Positions 1 to 8,513 of a DNA stretch of 64,000 nt are shown here, one piece after another. The first letter of the stretch is position 1; each line of letters begins with the position of its first letter. The notes under the pieces are model-generated. The model saw only the letters and a list, made by a program, of their open reading frames with translations. It was not told the origin of the DNA and did not search any database. Origin of the DNA: Streptomyces sp. CG1 (GTDB lineage: Bacteria; Actinomycetota; Actinomycetes; Streptomycetales; Streptomycetaceae); NCBI RefSeq assembly GCF_041080625.1, contig NZ_CP163518.1, positions 9,541,501 through 9,605,500 of the forward strand. The letters run 5' to 3'. The translations under genes were made by a program, and so were the position numbers.

Positions 1-261
1 GTTGCGGACCGCGTTGGAGAAGACGGCGATCTCCGGGAATCGCGGATGCTGGTACTGGCCGCCGAGGGGCACGGGGCGGCCGATCATCCGGGCGAGCTCG
101 ATCTGCTGTTCCGGTGTGATCGCCATGTCGCGCAGCACGATGAGCTCGCGCTGGTGGAGGGTTTCGTGGATCGGGCCGCAGATCTCGGGTTGCCGTAACT
201 CCTCGAAGGTCACGGCGGTGATCTCGGCGCCGATGAATGTGGTGAGGCTGCGGACTTCCAT
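1..261 (-). CDS. TauD/TfdA-family Fe(II)/2-oxoglutarate dioxygenase, N-terminal part (cut by window edge)
   Basis: Only about 87 N-terminal residues are inside the window; the rest lies to the left. They read MEVRSLTTFIGAEITAVTF and later LRDMAITPEQQIELARMIGR, the usual opening of taurine/2,4-D-type non-haem iron dioxygenases (IGAEI, then the RDQ-x-ITPEQ-like segment), ending around FPEIAVFSNAVRN. The ATG at 261 follows a good AGGAGA ribosome binding site. It sits 66 bases downstream of the aromatic amino acid hydroxylase on the same strand, so the two are probably co-transcribed. The iron-binding HxD and distal His are outside the window, so neither activity nor substrate can be judged. Confidence 0.8.
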   Translation of the reverse strand, partial: MEVRSLTTFIGAEITAVTFEELRQPEICGPIHETLHQRELIVLRDMAITPEQQIELARMIGRPVPLGGQYQHPRFPEIAVFSNAVRN

Positions 262-327
262 GGGAGTCTCTCCTGCTCGCACGCCTTGGACGGCCGCGCG
301 GAGACGCTAGTCGAGCGGCTCTCCGCG

Positions 328-1296
328 CTACAAGAGGTCCTTTTCCGACATGCCATGCTCTGCACCGCCGGGGTGGGCGTCCGGCCCCTTCGGGTGGTTG
401 GGGCGTGCCATGGAGCTGCGTTCGCACAGTGCGGGCAGACGCATCCGCGCGCGGGTGTCGTCGTCGAAGTCGTCGAGGAAGCCGTGGAGGAAGTCCGCCA
501 GGCGGGGCAGCGGGTCGATGGCGTACAGGACCGGTTGGTAGCCTGCGATCTGGACGGGCCGGCGCAGCAGTTCGGCGAGGTCGAGAGGCCGGATGCGGGC
601 GCCCCGGAAGTGGTCGAGTTCGCCGTACGACGACAGCAGCGCGGCCCCGTACGCCTTGGGACGGCCGTCCTCCCAGGCCACACCGAACTCGAGGGTGAAC
701 CAGTAAAGGCGGCTGATCAGATCCAGGGCGTCCCGCGATTCCACGCGGGCGGCGGCGCGGCCGACGGTGCGGTACAGGTCGGCGAACCAGGGGTCGCACA
801 GGTGGGTGCCGTGGCTGAACACATCGTGCAGGACGTCCGGTTCGGGGGTGTACAAGGGCATCGCCGGGTGGCGCACGTACTGCACCGCGTGAAAGTAGCC
901 GTCGGCCATGGCGCCCAGGAACCGCTGGTTCGGCACGATTCCGCCGGCCAGTGTGAAGCGGAAGCCGGTCAGCTCCTGGAGGCGGTCGGAGACCTCCTCA
1001 TGCTGCGGAATGCGGTCCCCGGGGATCGCGGCCCGCTCCCAGGCCCGCAGGACTGCCCGGCAGGCGTGCTTCCGATGCGCCTCGACCAGCGCCGCGTGGA
1101 CGGTGCGCCAGGTGGCGTGCTCGGCCTCGGTGTACTCCACGGTCGGCGACGGGGCCCCGACGCGGTGTCCCTCGGCGGCGGCCACCAGGTCATCCCGGCG
1201 GCGCAGATAGGCGGCATCGGAGAAGGCGGGGTGCCGCTCGGCCGGGCTCAGATGCCTGCCGTGCCGGTCCAGTGGCGTGCGGCTCAGCCAGTCCAT
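328..1296 (-). CDS. Aromatic amino acid hydroxylase (phenylalanine-4-hydroxylase-like)
   Basis: About 322 residues from the ATG at 1296, chosen because GGGAGGAG lies just upstream; longer in-frame starts at 1326 and 1335 lack a comparable site. The core is that of the tetrahydrobiopterin- and iron-dependent hydroxylases: EPDVLHDVFSHGTHL carries the two iron-ligand histidines, and RLYWFTLEFGVAWEDG carries the iron-ligand glutamate, followed by the family's KAYGAALLSSYGEL. Expected reaction: ring hydroxylation of phenylalanine (or tryptophan) with O2 and a pterin. It is one domain with no regulatory ACT domain, as in bacterial PheH; the C-terminal 30 residues are disordered-looking. It is co-directional with a TauD dioxygenase and divergent from a PLP enzyme/MFS pair, which hints at a small amino-acid-modifying cluster, but that link is inference. 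Confidence 0.9.
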   Translation of the reverse strand: MDWLSRTPLDRHGRHLSPAERHPAFSDAAYLRRRDDLVAAAEGHRVGAPSPTVEYTEAEHATWRTVHAALVEAHRKHACRAVLRAWERAAIPGDRIPQHEEVSDRLQELTGFRFTLAGGIVPNQRFLGAMADGYFHAVQYVRHPAMPLYTPEPDVLHDVFSHGTHLCDPWFADLYRTVGRAAARVESRDALDLISRLYWFTLEFGVAWEDGRPKAYGAALLSSYGELDHFRGARIRPLDLAELLRRPVQIAGYQPVLYAIDPLPRLADFLHGFLDDFDDDTRARMRLPALCERSSMARPNHPKGPDAHPGGAEHGMSEKDLL

Positions 1297-1434
1297 CACC
1301 AAGGTCTCCTCCCTGCACTCGACCATCCGGATCATCGCCGCGCTCGACCCCCGCGACTTGCCGAAAAATCGAAAGATTAACTCAAACGTGGATCAAAACC
1401 TTCATACAGTGGCGAGCTGCTTACTATCGGTCGC

Positions 1435-1893
1435 ATGTCGCAGGAATCGATGGCCGGACGCGCTGGGAGGCGTACGCCGGTCCTCGCCATCCTCGTGGGC
1501 CTGACGCTGATGCTCGTCGCCCACGTCATCTCCTGCGCGCTGCATCACCTCGACGGCCACCCGCATACCGCGGCGCGGACCGTGTCGATGACGAACGAGG
1601 CCCACGCCGCCCGCGCCCTTACGGTCGTATCCGACTCCGCGGGCCGTCCGGCGGGGAATGACGCGGACGGCCACCACGATCACGACCCCACGTGCTGCGA
1701 TCCGGCCGACCGGCCCGCAGACCTTCGCGCGTCCACAGCGGCGCAGGTCCTGGCCTTGCTGGTGCTTGTGCTCGCGCGTCGTGGCCTGCTGAGCCCGTCG
1801 CTGCCCGACACGCTGGGACGGGCCGGACCAGAGCATCCGCCGGCCTGCGCCGGAGTACACCTCCTGCGTTTCGTCTGCGTCAGCCGTACCTGA
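1435..1893 (+). CDS. Small His/Cys-rich membrane protein, unknown function
   Basis: 152 residues. An N-terminal hydrophobic segment (about residues 15-37) is followed by a polar stretch with the metal-binding-looking string DGHHDHDPTCCDP, a second hydrophobic stretch (about 103-113), and the C-terminal tail LLRFVCVSRT. The layout (one or two membrane segments around a His/Cys cluster) fits small actinobacterial membrane proteins of unknown role, possibly metal related. No strong ribosome binding site precedes the ATG. The promoter region shared with the divergent hydroxylase (1297-1434) is clearly A/T-richer than its surroundings. It is 144 bases upstream of the PLP enzyme. Coding status rests on codon bias and composition; I do not recognise the family. 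Confidence 0.6.
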   Translation: MSQESMAGRAGRRTPVLAILVGLTLMLVAHVISCALHHLDGHPHTAARTVSMTNEAHAARALTVVSDSAGRPAGNDADGHHDHDPTCCDPADRPADLRASTAAQVLALLVLVLARRGLLSPSLPDTLGRAGPEHPPACAGVHLLRFVCVSRT

Positions 1894-1971
1894 CGGACCA
1901 CGCCCGGTTCGCGCACCTCCGGATGTTCCCGGAGGAGAGCCGGCGCGCCGGGCTCCGCGCACCTTCCGTAC

Positions 1972-2007
1972 GGCCCACGCACGGCGGCCCACGCACGGCG
2001 GCCCACG
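1972..2007. repeat. 14-bp tandem repeat, 2.6 copies
   Basis: The unit GGCCCACGCACGGC occurs at 1972-1985 and 1986-1999, with a partial third copy at 2000-2007. It lies in the leader just upstream of the PLP enzyme start at 2038. It is probably replication slippage; no role can be assigned. Confidence 0.8.
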
Positions 2008-2037
2008 ACTGCCACCGGGCCGCAGAAAGACGACTTC

Positions 2038-3165
2038 ATGAGCACAGCTCTGCGCAGCATCTCCTCGCGCGACATCAGCTCCTTCCTCGCGGCACACGAA
2101 CTCCCGGAACCGGCCGGAGCCCCGCGCCGGTCAGCGGCCGGACTGGTCGGCAACACGCCCGTCCTGTGGGTGGCGGAGCCCTTCAACCCGCCCGGGCGCG
2201 GCTTCTGGGCCAAGCTGGAGGGCGTCAACCCCGGCGGCCTCAAGGACCGCCCGGGCCTGCACATGGTCGCCGCCGCCCGCAGGCGCGGCGCTCTCGCACC
2301 GGGCGCACCCGTCATCGAGTCCACCAGCGGCACCCTCGGCCTCGGTCTCGCCCTGGCCGGCATCACGTACGGCCATCCGGTCACCCTCGTCACCGACCCC
2401 GGCATGGAGCCGCTGATGGTGCACCAGTTGCGCGCACTCGGCGCCCGCGTGGACGTGGTCACCGAGCCGGCCCCGGTGGGAGGCTGGCAGGAGGCGCGCC
2501 GGCAGCGGGTGCGGGAACTGCTCGCCCGTACTCCGTCGGCCTGGTGCCCCGACCAGTACAACAACCCCGACAACGTCGCCGCCTACGCCCCACTCGCCCT
2601 GGAACTCACCGTCCAGCTCGGCCGGATCGACGTCCTGGTGGCCGCGGTCGGCACCGGCGGGCACTCGGCGGGCATCGCGCGCACCCTGCGCGCCTTCAAC
2701 CCAGAGCTGAGACTCGTCGGCGTCGACTCGGTGCACTCCACCGTCTTCGGTCAGCCGGCGGGCCCGCGCCTCATGCGCGGCCTGGGCAGCAGCATCCACC
2801 CGGGGAACGTCGACCATGCGGCCTTCGACGAGGTCCACTGGGTGGCTCCCGGCGAGGCCGTGCGGACCTGCCGGGAGCTGGCCCGGGGTCACTACGCCAG
2901 CGGTGGATGGAGCGTCGGCGCCGTCGCCCTCGTGGCCGGCTGGCTCGCCCGCACGCAACCGGAGCGGACCCGTATCGTGGCGATCTTCCCGGACGGCGTG
3001 CACCGCTACTGGAACACCGTCTACAGCGACGACTACTGCCACACCCACGACCTGCTGGGCGGGGCGCCGGCCGCCGACCCGGACGAGATCGCACGGCCCC
3101 ATGAGCGGGTGGTCGAGCGATGGACCCGCTGCACCGACGTCGCCGGGCCGGAGGTGGCACTGTGA
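2038..3165 (+). CDS. Cysteine synthase / cystathionine beta-synthase family PLP enzyme
   Basis: 375 residues of fold-type II PLP enzyme. [11 protein letters not shown] is the family's opening motif. The Schiff-base lysine is in [13 protein letters not shown], the PLP phosphate/Asn loop is [14 protein letters not shown], and the glycine-rich loop is [15 protein letters not shown]. Such enzymes do beta-replacement on O-acetyl-, O-phospho- or free serine. The N-terminal 40 residues and the C-terminal extension past residue 340 are not typical of housekeeping CysK, so a specialised substrate is likely. Its stop overlaps the start of the MFS gene (TGATG), so the two are translationally coupled; the pair looks like a biosynthesis-plus-export (or resistance) unit. 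Substrate unknown. Confidence 0.85.
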   Translation: MSTALRSISSRDISSFLAAHELPEPAGAPRRSAAGLVGNTPVLWVAEPFNPPGRGFWAKLEGVNPGGLKDRPGLHMVAAARRRGALAPGAPVIESTSGTLGLGLALAGITYGHPVTLVTDPGMEPLMVHQLRALGARVDVVTEPAPVGGWQEARRQRVRELLARTPSAWCPDQYNNPDNVAAYAPLALELTVQLGRIDVLVAAVGTGGHSAGIARTLRAFNPELRLVGVDSVHSTVFGQPAGPRLMRGLGSSIHPGNVDHAAFDEVHWVAPGEAVRTCRELARGHYASGGWSVGAVALVAGWLARTQPERTRIVAIFPDGVHRYWNTVYSDDYCHTHDLLGGAPAADPDEIARPHERVVERWTRCTDVAGPEVAL

Positions 3166-4445
3166 TGAACTCCCTTGCCGCACAGTTCCGTTCGTTCAAC
3201 GGATGCGTCCGGCTGCTGATGGTCCAGCAGTTCACCATCAACACCGCCTTCTACATGCTCATGCCCTATCTCGCCGCACACCTGTCGGACGATCTGGGCA
3301 TGGCCGCATGGGCGGTCGGCCTGGTGCTGGGCGTGCGCAACTTCACCCAGCAGGGCATGTTCCTGGTCGGCGGAACACTCGCCGACCGGCTCGGCTACAA
3401 ACCCGTGATCGTGGCGGGGTGCGTGCTGCGCACCGTCGGCTTCGGCCTCCTCGGATACGTCGACAGCCTGCCCGCTCTCATGGCGGCATCCGCGGCAACC
3501 GGGTTCGCGGGAGCGATGTTCAACCCGGCCGTTCGTGCGTATCTCGCCCACGAGGCAGGGGAGCGGCGGGTGGCGGCCTTCGCCGCCTTCAACGTCTTCT
3601 ACCAGGCGGGTATGTTCGTCGGTCCACTCGTCGGACTCGCGCTGCTGGCCGCCGACTTCCGTCTGGTCTGCTCCGTGGCGGCCGTGCTGTTCCTCGCCCT
3701 GACACTCCTCCAGCTGCGGCTGCTGCCTGCACGCAGCGGCACGCCCTCGGCCGGGCCGAGCGGTGTTCTGGCGGACTGGCGGACCGTTGTCCGTAACCGC
3801 CCCTTCGTCCTGTTCTCCCTCGCGATGATCGGCTCCTACGTGCTGTCCTTCCAGGTCTATCTGGCGCTGCCACTCGAGGCCCACCGCGTGGCGCCGGGCA
3901 GTGGTGACGCGGTGACCACGGCCCTGTTCGCGGTCTCCGCCGCGGTGGCCGTGTCCGGGCAGCTGAGAATCACCGCATGGGCCCGGGCCCGCTGGTCCCC
4001 GCAGCGCGCGATCGTCTACGGCATCTCCCTGATGGGCGCGGCCTTCCTGCCCCTGGTGACGGCCGGCTGGACGGTCGACGGGAGGTCCGGCCTCCTCGAC
4101 TGGACCGTGACGCTCGGCCCCCTGCTCGTCTCGGTGGCCCTGCTCGGGCTGGGCACGGCCGCGGTGTACCCCTTCGAGATGGACACCGTCGTCCGCCTCG
4201 CCGGTGGCCGGCTCGTCGCCACGCACTACGGCCTCTACAACTCCGTCTCCGGCCTCGGTATCACCCTGGGCAACCTCACCACGGGCGCCGTCTGGGACGC
4301 CACCAGCCGCCTCGGCCACCCGGAACTGACCTGGTGGCTGCTCGCCGCGACGGGTGCGATCTGCGCCGGTTGCGTCGCGCTGCTCGCACGATCCGGCCGC
4401 CTGCCTGCCCGGCCGGAGCCTGAACCGGTGACGGTGGCCTCATGA
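3165..4445 (+). CDS. MFS transporter, 12-TM type
   Basis: 426 residues from the ATG that overlaps the previous stop; GGAGG at 3150-3154 supports this start. The protein is almost wholly hydrophobic with about 12 predicted membrane segments. The MFS signature between TM2 and TM3 is visible as GGTLADRLGYKPVIV (G-x-L-a-D-r-x-G-r/y-k). The N-terminal half holds LMPYLAAHLSDDLGMAAWAVG and the second half begins after a polar loop near residue 200. It resembles drug/metabolite exporters. Coupling to the PLP enzyme suggests export of that enzyme's product. The protein ends in a short polar tail (PARPEPEPVTVAS). Confidence 0.88.
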   Translation: MNSLAAQFRSFNGCVRLLMVQQFTINTAFYMLMPYLAAHLSDDLGMAAWAVGLVLGVRNFTQQGMFLVGGTLADRLGYKPVIVAGCVLRTVGFGLLGYVDSLPALMAASAATGFAGAMFNPAVRAYLAHEAGERRVAAFAAFNVFYQAGMFVGPLVGLALLAADFRLVCSVAAVLFLALTLLQLRLLPARSGTPSAGPSGVLADWRTVVRNRPFVLFSLAMIGSYVLSFQVYLALPLEAHRVAPGSGDAVTTALFAVSAAVAVSGQLRITAWARARWSPQRAIVYGISLMGAAFLPLVTAGWTVDGRSGLLDWTVTLGPLLVSVALLGLGTAAVYPFEMDTVVRLAGGRLVATHYGLYNSVSGLGITLGNLTTGAVWDATSRLGHPELTWWLLAATGAICAGCVALLARSGRLPARPEPEPVTVAS

Positions 4446-4533
4446 GCGCGACTTGACGGAGAGACCGACCGGGCGGTCGAGAGAGCAGACAGGTGAGGTG
4501 AGTGATGCCGGCTCCGTTCCCAGGAGTTCGAGG

Positions 4534-4557
4534 TCGATGACTCGATGACTCGATGAC
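4534..4557. repeat. 8-bp tandem repeat, three copies
   Basis: TCGATGAC is repeated three times head to tail in the 378-base gap between the MFS gene and the next gene. Apart from this and the TTGCGCAA element at 4735, the gap (4446-4822) shows no gene. Confidence 0.9.
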
Positions 4558-4734
4558 AACTGCGGCGAGTGCGCCGGACGCGGCCGCGCTGACGACCGAC
4601 CTTGCCCTTGACGTCCTCGGCACACTCCAAGAGTTGCTCTGTGATTCCGTAGATGCCGGCGCCGGCTGTCCCGGTGCGCACGACGATCGCCGGTGCCCCC
4701 CGAGGCACTGGTGGGCCTCCAGCCCCTTTAACAG

Positions 4735-4742
4735 TTGCGCAA
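4735..4742 (+). promoter_or_regulatory. TTGCGCAA element, site 1
   Basis: Palindromic TTGCGCAA followed three bases later by GGGAAC, about 80 bases upstream of the gene at 4823. One of five such sites between 4.7 and 10.9 kb; see finding. Confidence 0.6.
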
Positions 4743-4822
4743 TCGGGGAACTAATAAACTCCCACTCCTCGGCTGTACGTCGATGTGGTCGATCCGCAGG
4801 GGCTGTGGACGGTGATGCTGTG

Positions 4823-5494
4823 ATGCGCGAGGGACAGATGCAGGGGCCTGAACTTTCTGAGGCGGAGATCAACACGACGTTCGGGCGGGTCCTGGACAAG
4901 GCCCTGAACTCGCAGCAGGTCCTGGACGCGCTGGAGCGCTCCGGCGGGGCTTTCAACCGCGAGCAGTTGCGTACTCGGGCGCTCCAGGCGCGTGCCGAGA
5001 TCGCCGACGCTGTGGGCGTCGAGTACCGGGCGTTCCTCGAAGCCAGGGCAGCGGCGGCCGCAACGGCTGGGCAGCAGGATGTGAGCGGTGCCCAGAGGGT
5101 CGAGCTGCGAGGCAGTGGCGGGCTGCTTCCGCTGCTGGCGGTGCTCGTGCCCAGCCTGGCGGCCGTCTCGGCGGCCATCTTCCTCGTGGCCGGGTACGGC
5201 TTGCGGGCCTTCGGGGCGCGCCCTTACGTCGGGGACGGACTGATCACTGCCGGACTGATCGCCGCGGCGGTGACCGCCGGAGGGCTGATCGCGGACTTCG
5301 TCTTCGTGCTGGTGGCGGCGGCGCGCAATCGATCGGACGGCGAGGTGGACGTGCCGGCCGGTTCGGGGCCGGAGCCGGCAAGAGCCCGCGAGGAGTGGGA
5401 ACTGGCCCTGCTCGAACGCGGTGTCGTGCCGTTCCTGCTGGGGCGCCTGGAGGTAGCGGTCGATGCGCAACGGCGCGGTCGCCGCGCTCGCTGA
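4823..5494 (+). CDS. Hypothetical protein with two C-terminal-half membrane segments
   Basis: About 223 residues from the ATG at 4823. An alternative ATG at 4838 is preceded by GAGGGA but at short spacing, so the start is uncertain. Residues 1-85 are charged and helical (AEINTTFGRVLDKALNSQQV onward); two hydrophobic segments follow (LLPLLAVLVPSLAAVSAAIF and LITAGLIAAAVTAGGLIADF onward); the tail is polar with EEWELALLERGVVPFLLG. The layout suggests a membrane-anchored protein with both termini in the cytoplasm. I do not recognise the family. It has a TTGCGCAA element upstream and converges with the small gene at 5521. Confidence 0.6.
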   Translation: MREGQMQGPELSEAEINTTFGRVLDKALNSQQVLDALERSGGAFNREQLRTRALQARAEIADAVGVEYRAFLEARAAAAATAGQQDVSGAQRVELRGSGGLLPLLAVLVPSLAAVSAAIFLVAGYGLRAFGARPYVGDGLITAGLIAAAVTAGGLIADFVFVLVAAARNRSDGEVDVPAGSGPEPARAREEWELALLERGVVPFLLGRLEVAVDAQRRGRRAR

Positions 5495-5520
5495 TCCGGG
5501 CACGCCGTCTGGCAGGCGGT

Positions 5521-5787
5521 CTATGTGCCGCTCTGGACCCGCGAGATGATCCGGTCCGGGTCGAAGAGAACCCACCGCGCAGTCGCCACACCTGACAGCC
5601 GCAGTCGGCAGGCGGTGACGCCGTCGGGTCCTGTCCACCATCCTGTGGCGGCTCCCGGCCATGGCCACCCCGCTTCGTCGTACACCTCGACCGGCTGGTA
5701 CGCGTCCCGCACCTCGTCCTCCGGAGGCAGCGGGCATCCTTGTGCCAGTTCGTCGAGCACGCCTTCCGCGGTGTTCGTCTCCCGCAT
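5521..5787 (-). CDS. Small conserved-looking hypothetical protein
   Basis: 88 residues from the ATG at 5787, chosen because GAGGAGGAG lies directly upstream; the longer reading frame to 5949 is low-complexity. The sequence is acidic and rich in Trp and Pro: LRDAYQPV-like and GWPWPG segments, then ATGWWTGPDGVTACRLRL and RWVLFDPDRI. It looks like a small soluble single domain. It lies 42 bases downstream of TTGCGCAA site 2. The 230 bases between this gene's start and the end of the LCP gene (5788-6017) hold no other gene that I can see. Confidence 0.7.
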   Translation of the reverse strand: MRETNTAEGVLDELAQGCPLPPEDEVRDAYQPVEVYDEAGWPWPGAATGWWTGPDGVTACRLRLSGVATARWVLFDPDRIISRVQSGT

Positions 5788-5828
5788 GGCCAGGCTCCTC
5801 CTCTTCGCCTCTGCCGACGGTTCCATCA

Positions 5829-5836
5829 TTGCGCAA
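5829..5836 (-). promoter_or_regulatory. TTGCGCAA element, site 2
   Basis: Read on the minus strand: TTGCGCAA-TGA-TGGAACC, ending only about 27 bases before the start codon of the gene at 5787. The RBS intervenes, so GGAAC is unlikely to be a classical -35 box here. Confidence 0.65.
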
Positions 5837-6017
5837 CTGACGAGTTTTTCGCTAAGGGTGGCGATATGAACACTCGCCGCGACGTCCGGTTCAGGCGGAG
5901 TCGGAGTCGGGTTGGTCACGGGCAGTGGCGTACGCCTGGGCGGGGTCACGCTGACGCCGTCGAGGGAGACGGTCCTGTAGGGAGGTACGCCTGGCAGTCA
6001 CCGGTTTCCGCACGCAC

Positions 6018-7562
6018 TCATCCGTACGAGAGGTCGGAGCAGAGGGCGTCGTCGGCGGAGCGGGTGTTCGAGGGCCCCGGTGTGCGCGTGTGCGGGGGTG
6101 AGGCCGGGCCGACGGCGGTGGAAGAGGTCTGTCCCAGGACCACGGTGATGCCTCCCGCGGTGACGGATTGGAGCCGCGCGCCGGGAAAGAGACGGGCGAC
6201 CTGTTCGGCTTGGGCGCTGAGGGGTGGGGCGTACTGGATGATCGTGACGACCTGGTCCCGGCGGGTGGCGGTGCCGGTGCCGGCGACGGTGAAGCCGTGG
6301 CGGGCCAGCGTTCGAGCCGCGGTGGAGGCGAGTCCGTTGGTGCGGGTGGCGTTGTAGACCGCCACGGTGATCCCGTGACCTGAGACCGTAGGCTCAGCGC
6401 TCGGCGGGTCGGTGGTTGCCCGGCGTTCGGGCCCGGCACGGCCGGTGTCCTTGCCGTGGACGGGGCGGTCGGCCTTCAGTGCTGCCCACAACTCTTCGGT
6501 GTCCGGATGCACAAGGGCGACGCGGGCGTGGTCGTAGCGCCAGGGGACGGTGACGAACTTGGTGTTGTGGAGATCGATGTCCTTCAGCGACATGGCGAAG
6601 GAGATCAGCTTGTCCGCCGTTCCCAGACCGGAGTCGACGGTCAGCGACTTGGTGGCGGCTTCCGCCAGGGGCAGCAGGCCGGCCGGAGTGAGCCCGACGC
6701 TCTTCACCTTCCTGATCAGGCTGGCCACGAACGCCTGCTGGCGCTTGATGCGCCCGATGTCGGAGCCGTCCCCGATGCCGTGCCGGATCCGCACGTAGTC
6801 CAGGGCTTGTTTCCCGGACAGGGTCTGCTCGCCCTTGTGCAGCAGAAGCCGGCCACGGGTGGCGCGACCCGGACTGAGATCCTTCTGATAGATGTCCTGC
6901 GGCACGCACACGGGCACCCCGCCGACCGCCTCGGTCATCCGGGCGAAGCCCTTGAAGTCGACGACGACCGTGTGGTCCACGCGCAGCCCGGTGAGCTGTT
7001 CGACGGTGTTCTGGGTGCAGGCGGGGTTGCCCCTGGTGGTCTGGCCGATCGAATAGGCAGCGTTGAACATGGTGTTGGCCCGTGCCTGCGTCCAGGACCC
7101 GTCCGGGAGCTGGCAGGGCGGGATCGTGACCAGCGCATCACGCGGGATCGACACCGCGAGGGCGTGCCGGTGGTCGGCGTAGACATGCAGGAGGAACGCG
7201 GTGTCGGAGCGGCCGATGTCGTCCCTGCTTCCACCGCCCAGCGCGTTGTTGCCGTTGACGCGACCGTCGGAGCCGATGACGAGGACGTTCTCCCCACCGC
7301 CCGTCGCTCCGGGGCGGTTGTTGGAGAGGCCGTCGCCGTCGAAGGTGTCGATGTTGCCGGTCAGGGTCAGGTAGATCCAGCCGACCCCTGCGGTGGCCAG
7401 GATCAGCAGGGAGAGGCCGGCGGTCATGGCCACTCTCCGGAGCCGGATGTCACGCCCGCGCCTGCGTACGGTGGTCCGTGAGCGTCCGCGATGCGACGGT
7501 GGAGACGCGGTTACGCGGTGGCCGTGCTTCCGCCGAGCCGGTGCCTGGTGGCTGATGGGCAT
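6018..7562 (-). CDS. LytR-CpsA-Psr (LCP) family protein with C-terminal LytR_C domain
   Basis: 514 residues; ATG preceded by AGGAGG at good spacing. A basic N-terminus (residues 1-45), one membrane anchor (TAGLSLLILATAGVGWIYL), then the extracellular LCP catalytic domain: VLVIGSDGR, GRSDTAFLLHVYADH, VSIPRDALVTIP and the Arg-rich YVRIRHGIGDGSDIGRIKRQ. A Pro/charged linker near residue 370 leads to a LytR_C domain (ITVAVYNATRTNGLASTAA ... LFPGARLQ). LCP enzymes transfer glycopolymers from undecaprenyl-phosphate carriers to peptidoglycan at the outer membrane face. A close paralogue lies 1 kb away in the same orientation. TTGCGCAA site 3 is 79 bases upstream. Confidence 0.92.
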   Translation of the reverse strand: MPISHQAPARRKHGHRVTASPPSHRGRSRTTVRRRGRDIRLRRVAMTAGLSLLILATAGVGWIYLTLTGNIDTFDGDGLSNNRPGATGGGENVLVIGSDGRVNGNNALGGGSRDDIGRSDTAFLLHVYADHRHALAVSIPRDALVTIPPCQLPDGSWTQARANTMFNAAYSIGQTTRGNPACTQNTVEQLTGLRVDHTVVVDFKGFARMTEAVGGVPVCVPQDIYQKDLSPGRATRGRLLLHKGEQTLSGKQALDYVRIRHGIGDGSDIGRIKRQQAFVASLIRKVKSVGLTPAGLLPLAEAATKSLTVDSGLGTADKLISFAMSLKDIDLHNTKFVTVPWRYDHARVALVHPDTEELWAALKADRPVHGKDTGRAGPERRATTDPPSAEPTVSGHGITVAVYNATRTNGLASTAARTLARHGFTVAGTGTATRRDQVVTIIQYAPPLSAQAEQVARLFPGARLQSVTAGGITVVLGQTSSTAVGPASPPHTRTPGPSNTRSADDALCSDLSYG

Positions 7563-7640
7563 GCGTGGGCCCCTCCTGGGCCGGGTTCTCGGGATGTCGT
7601 ATGCGGAGGGTATGGCTCATCTCGCCCCGAAGTTCCACAT

Positions 7641-7648
7641 TTGCGCAA
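7641..7648 (-). promoter_or_regulatory. TTGCGCAA element, site 3
   Basis: Read on the minus strand: TATATTGCGCAA-ATG-TGGAACT, 79 bases upstream of the first LCP gene. Confidence 0.65.
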
Positions 7649-7767
7649 TATAGCAACCGATGGGGATGGTGAGGTGTTTTCACCCCCGCGCATCGTGAGG
7701 GTGACGAGACCTGCCTCGTCGCCTCGCCCCGCGGGAGAGCGGTTCCTTCGGTCCGGCAGGCCCATGA

Positions 7768-7786
7768 CGCCTACACTGAGTAGGCG
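7768..7786. promoter_or_regulatory. Inverted repeat, probable operator of the ArsR-type gene
   Basis: CGCCTAC-ACTGA-GTAGGCG: perfect 7-base arms around a 5-base spacer, 40 bases upstream of the ArsR-type start. Size and placement suit an autoregulatory operator of a winged-helix dimer. Confidence 0.6.
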
Positions 7787-7825
7787 CGTGTGCGGTGGCT
7801 GTGACGTGGCGGACGGGAGAGGACT

Positions 7826-8188
7826 ATGGCGCAGATCGTCGATGGCTTGGAGGATCTGTCCGCCGAGGTGCTCGCGGAGGCGGCCGCCGCCTTCGGGCTG
7901 TTGGCCTCGGCACCCCGACTGCACATCATGTGGGTGCTGTCCCAGAGCGAGAGCGACGTGAGTCGGCTCGCGGACCGGGTGGGCGGGGCGCTGCCCGCGG
8001 TCAGCCAGCACCTGTCGAAGCTGAAGCTCGCGGGTCTGGTCCGCTCCCGCCGCGCGGGTCGCCGGCAGATCTACCACATCGATGACCCCGACGTCGTCCT
8101 CGTCGTCCAGCTGATGGTCGGCCAGCTCGCCCGGCGTGCCGGGGAATCGTCAGGGCTGGTGGGGCAGTTGCGCAGGACCAGCGCCTAG
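7826..8188 (+). CDS. ArsR/SmtB-type winged-helix transcriptional regulator
   Basis: 120 residues, one winged-helix domain: ASAPRLHIMWVLSQSESDVS (helices 1-2), then RVGGALPAVSQHLSKLKLAG (recognition helix) and the wing GLVRSRRAGRRQIYHIDD. The recognition segment is typical of ArsR/SmtB proteins that lose DNA binding on metal binding. No cysteine occurs in the protein; possible ligands are Asp/His residues in the last helix (YHIDDPDVV). A perfect inverted repeat lies just upstream. No metal transporter is adjacent: the next readable item is a uppP relic, so the regulated target may be gone or elsewhere. Confidence 0.85.
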   Translation: MAQIVDGLEDLSAEVLAEAAAAFGLLASAPRLHIMWVLSQSESDVSRLADRVGGALPAVSQHLSKLKLAGLVRSRRAGRRQIYHIDDPDVVLVVQLMVGQLARRAGESSGLVGQLRRTSA

Positions 8189-8241
8189 GGTCACCCGGCC
8201 CTGCGGGAAGGCGCCGAGACGGCTGATAGCCGCTCTTCTCA

Positions 8242-8499
8242 ATGGCATCCCGCGCTTCCCCGGCATCAGACATCAGCCGCTCCGGCTCCACCGTCAGCGC
8301 GGGCATCTTCAAGGGCCTGGGCCACGAGGGCTCCGCCCGCCTCGCCTTCCTGCTCGTGGGCAGCGTGGCCGCGTTCCTGACGGCTTGTCCGGTCACGCGT
8401 CTTCTCGTCGAATGCGTCGAAAACCGGACCCTGATCCCGTTCGCCATCCACTGCTCGGTGGCCCGCCCGGGCAGCCGCGCCCGCTTCGCTCTCGCGTGA
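8242..8499 (+). pseudogene. uppP: Relic of undecaprenyl-diphosphatase (UppP/BacA)
   Basis: About 85 codons. SDISRSGSTVSAGIFKGLGH matches the UppP active-site motif PGxSRSGxTxSxG followed by R-E-A-A-R-like EGSARLAFLL; after a deletion of roughly one loop, VENRTLIPFAIHC matches the TRTLTPFAIY segment near the UppP C-terminus. The normal protein is about 270-290 residues with 8 membrane spans, so most of it is missing. In another frame just upstream, PRFPG suggests a small frame disturbance. Undecaprenyl-phosphate recycling is functionally close to the LCP proteins on either side. Non-functional. Confidence 0.7.
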
Positions 8500-8513
8500 C
8501 CGTGGGGCGCCCG

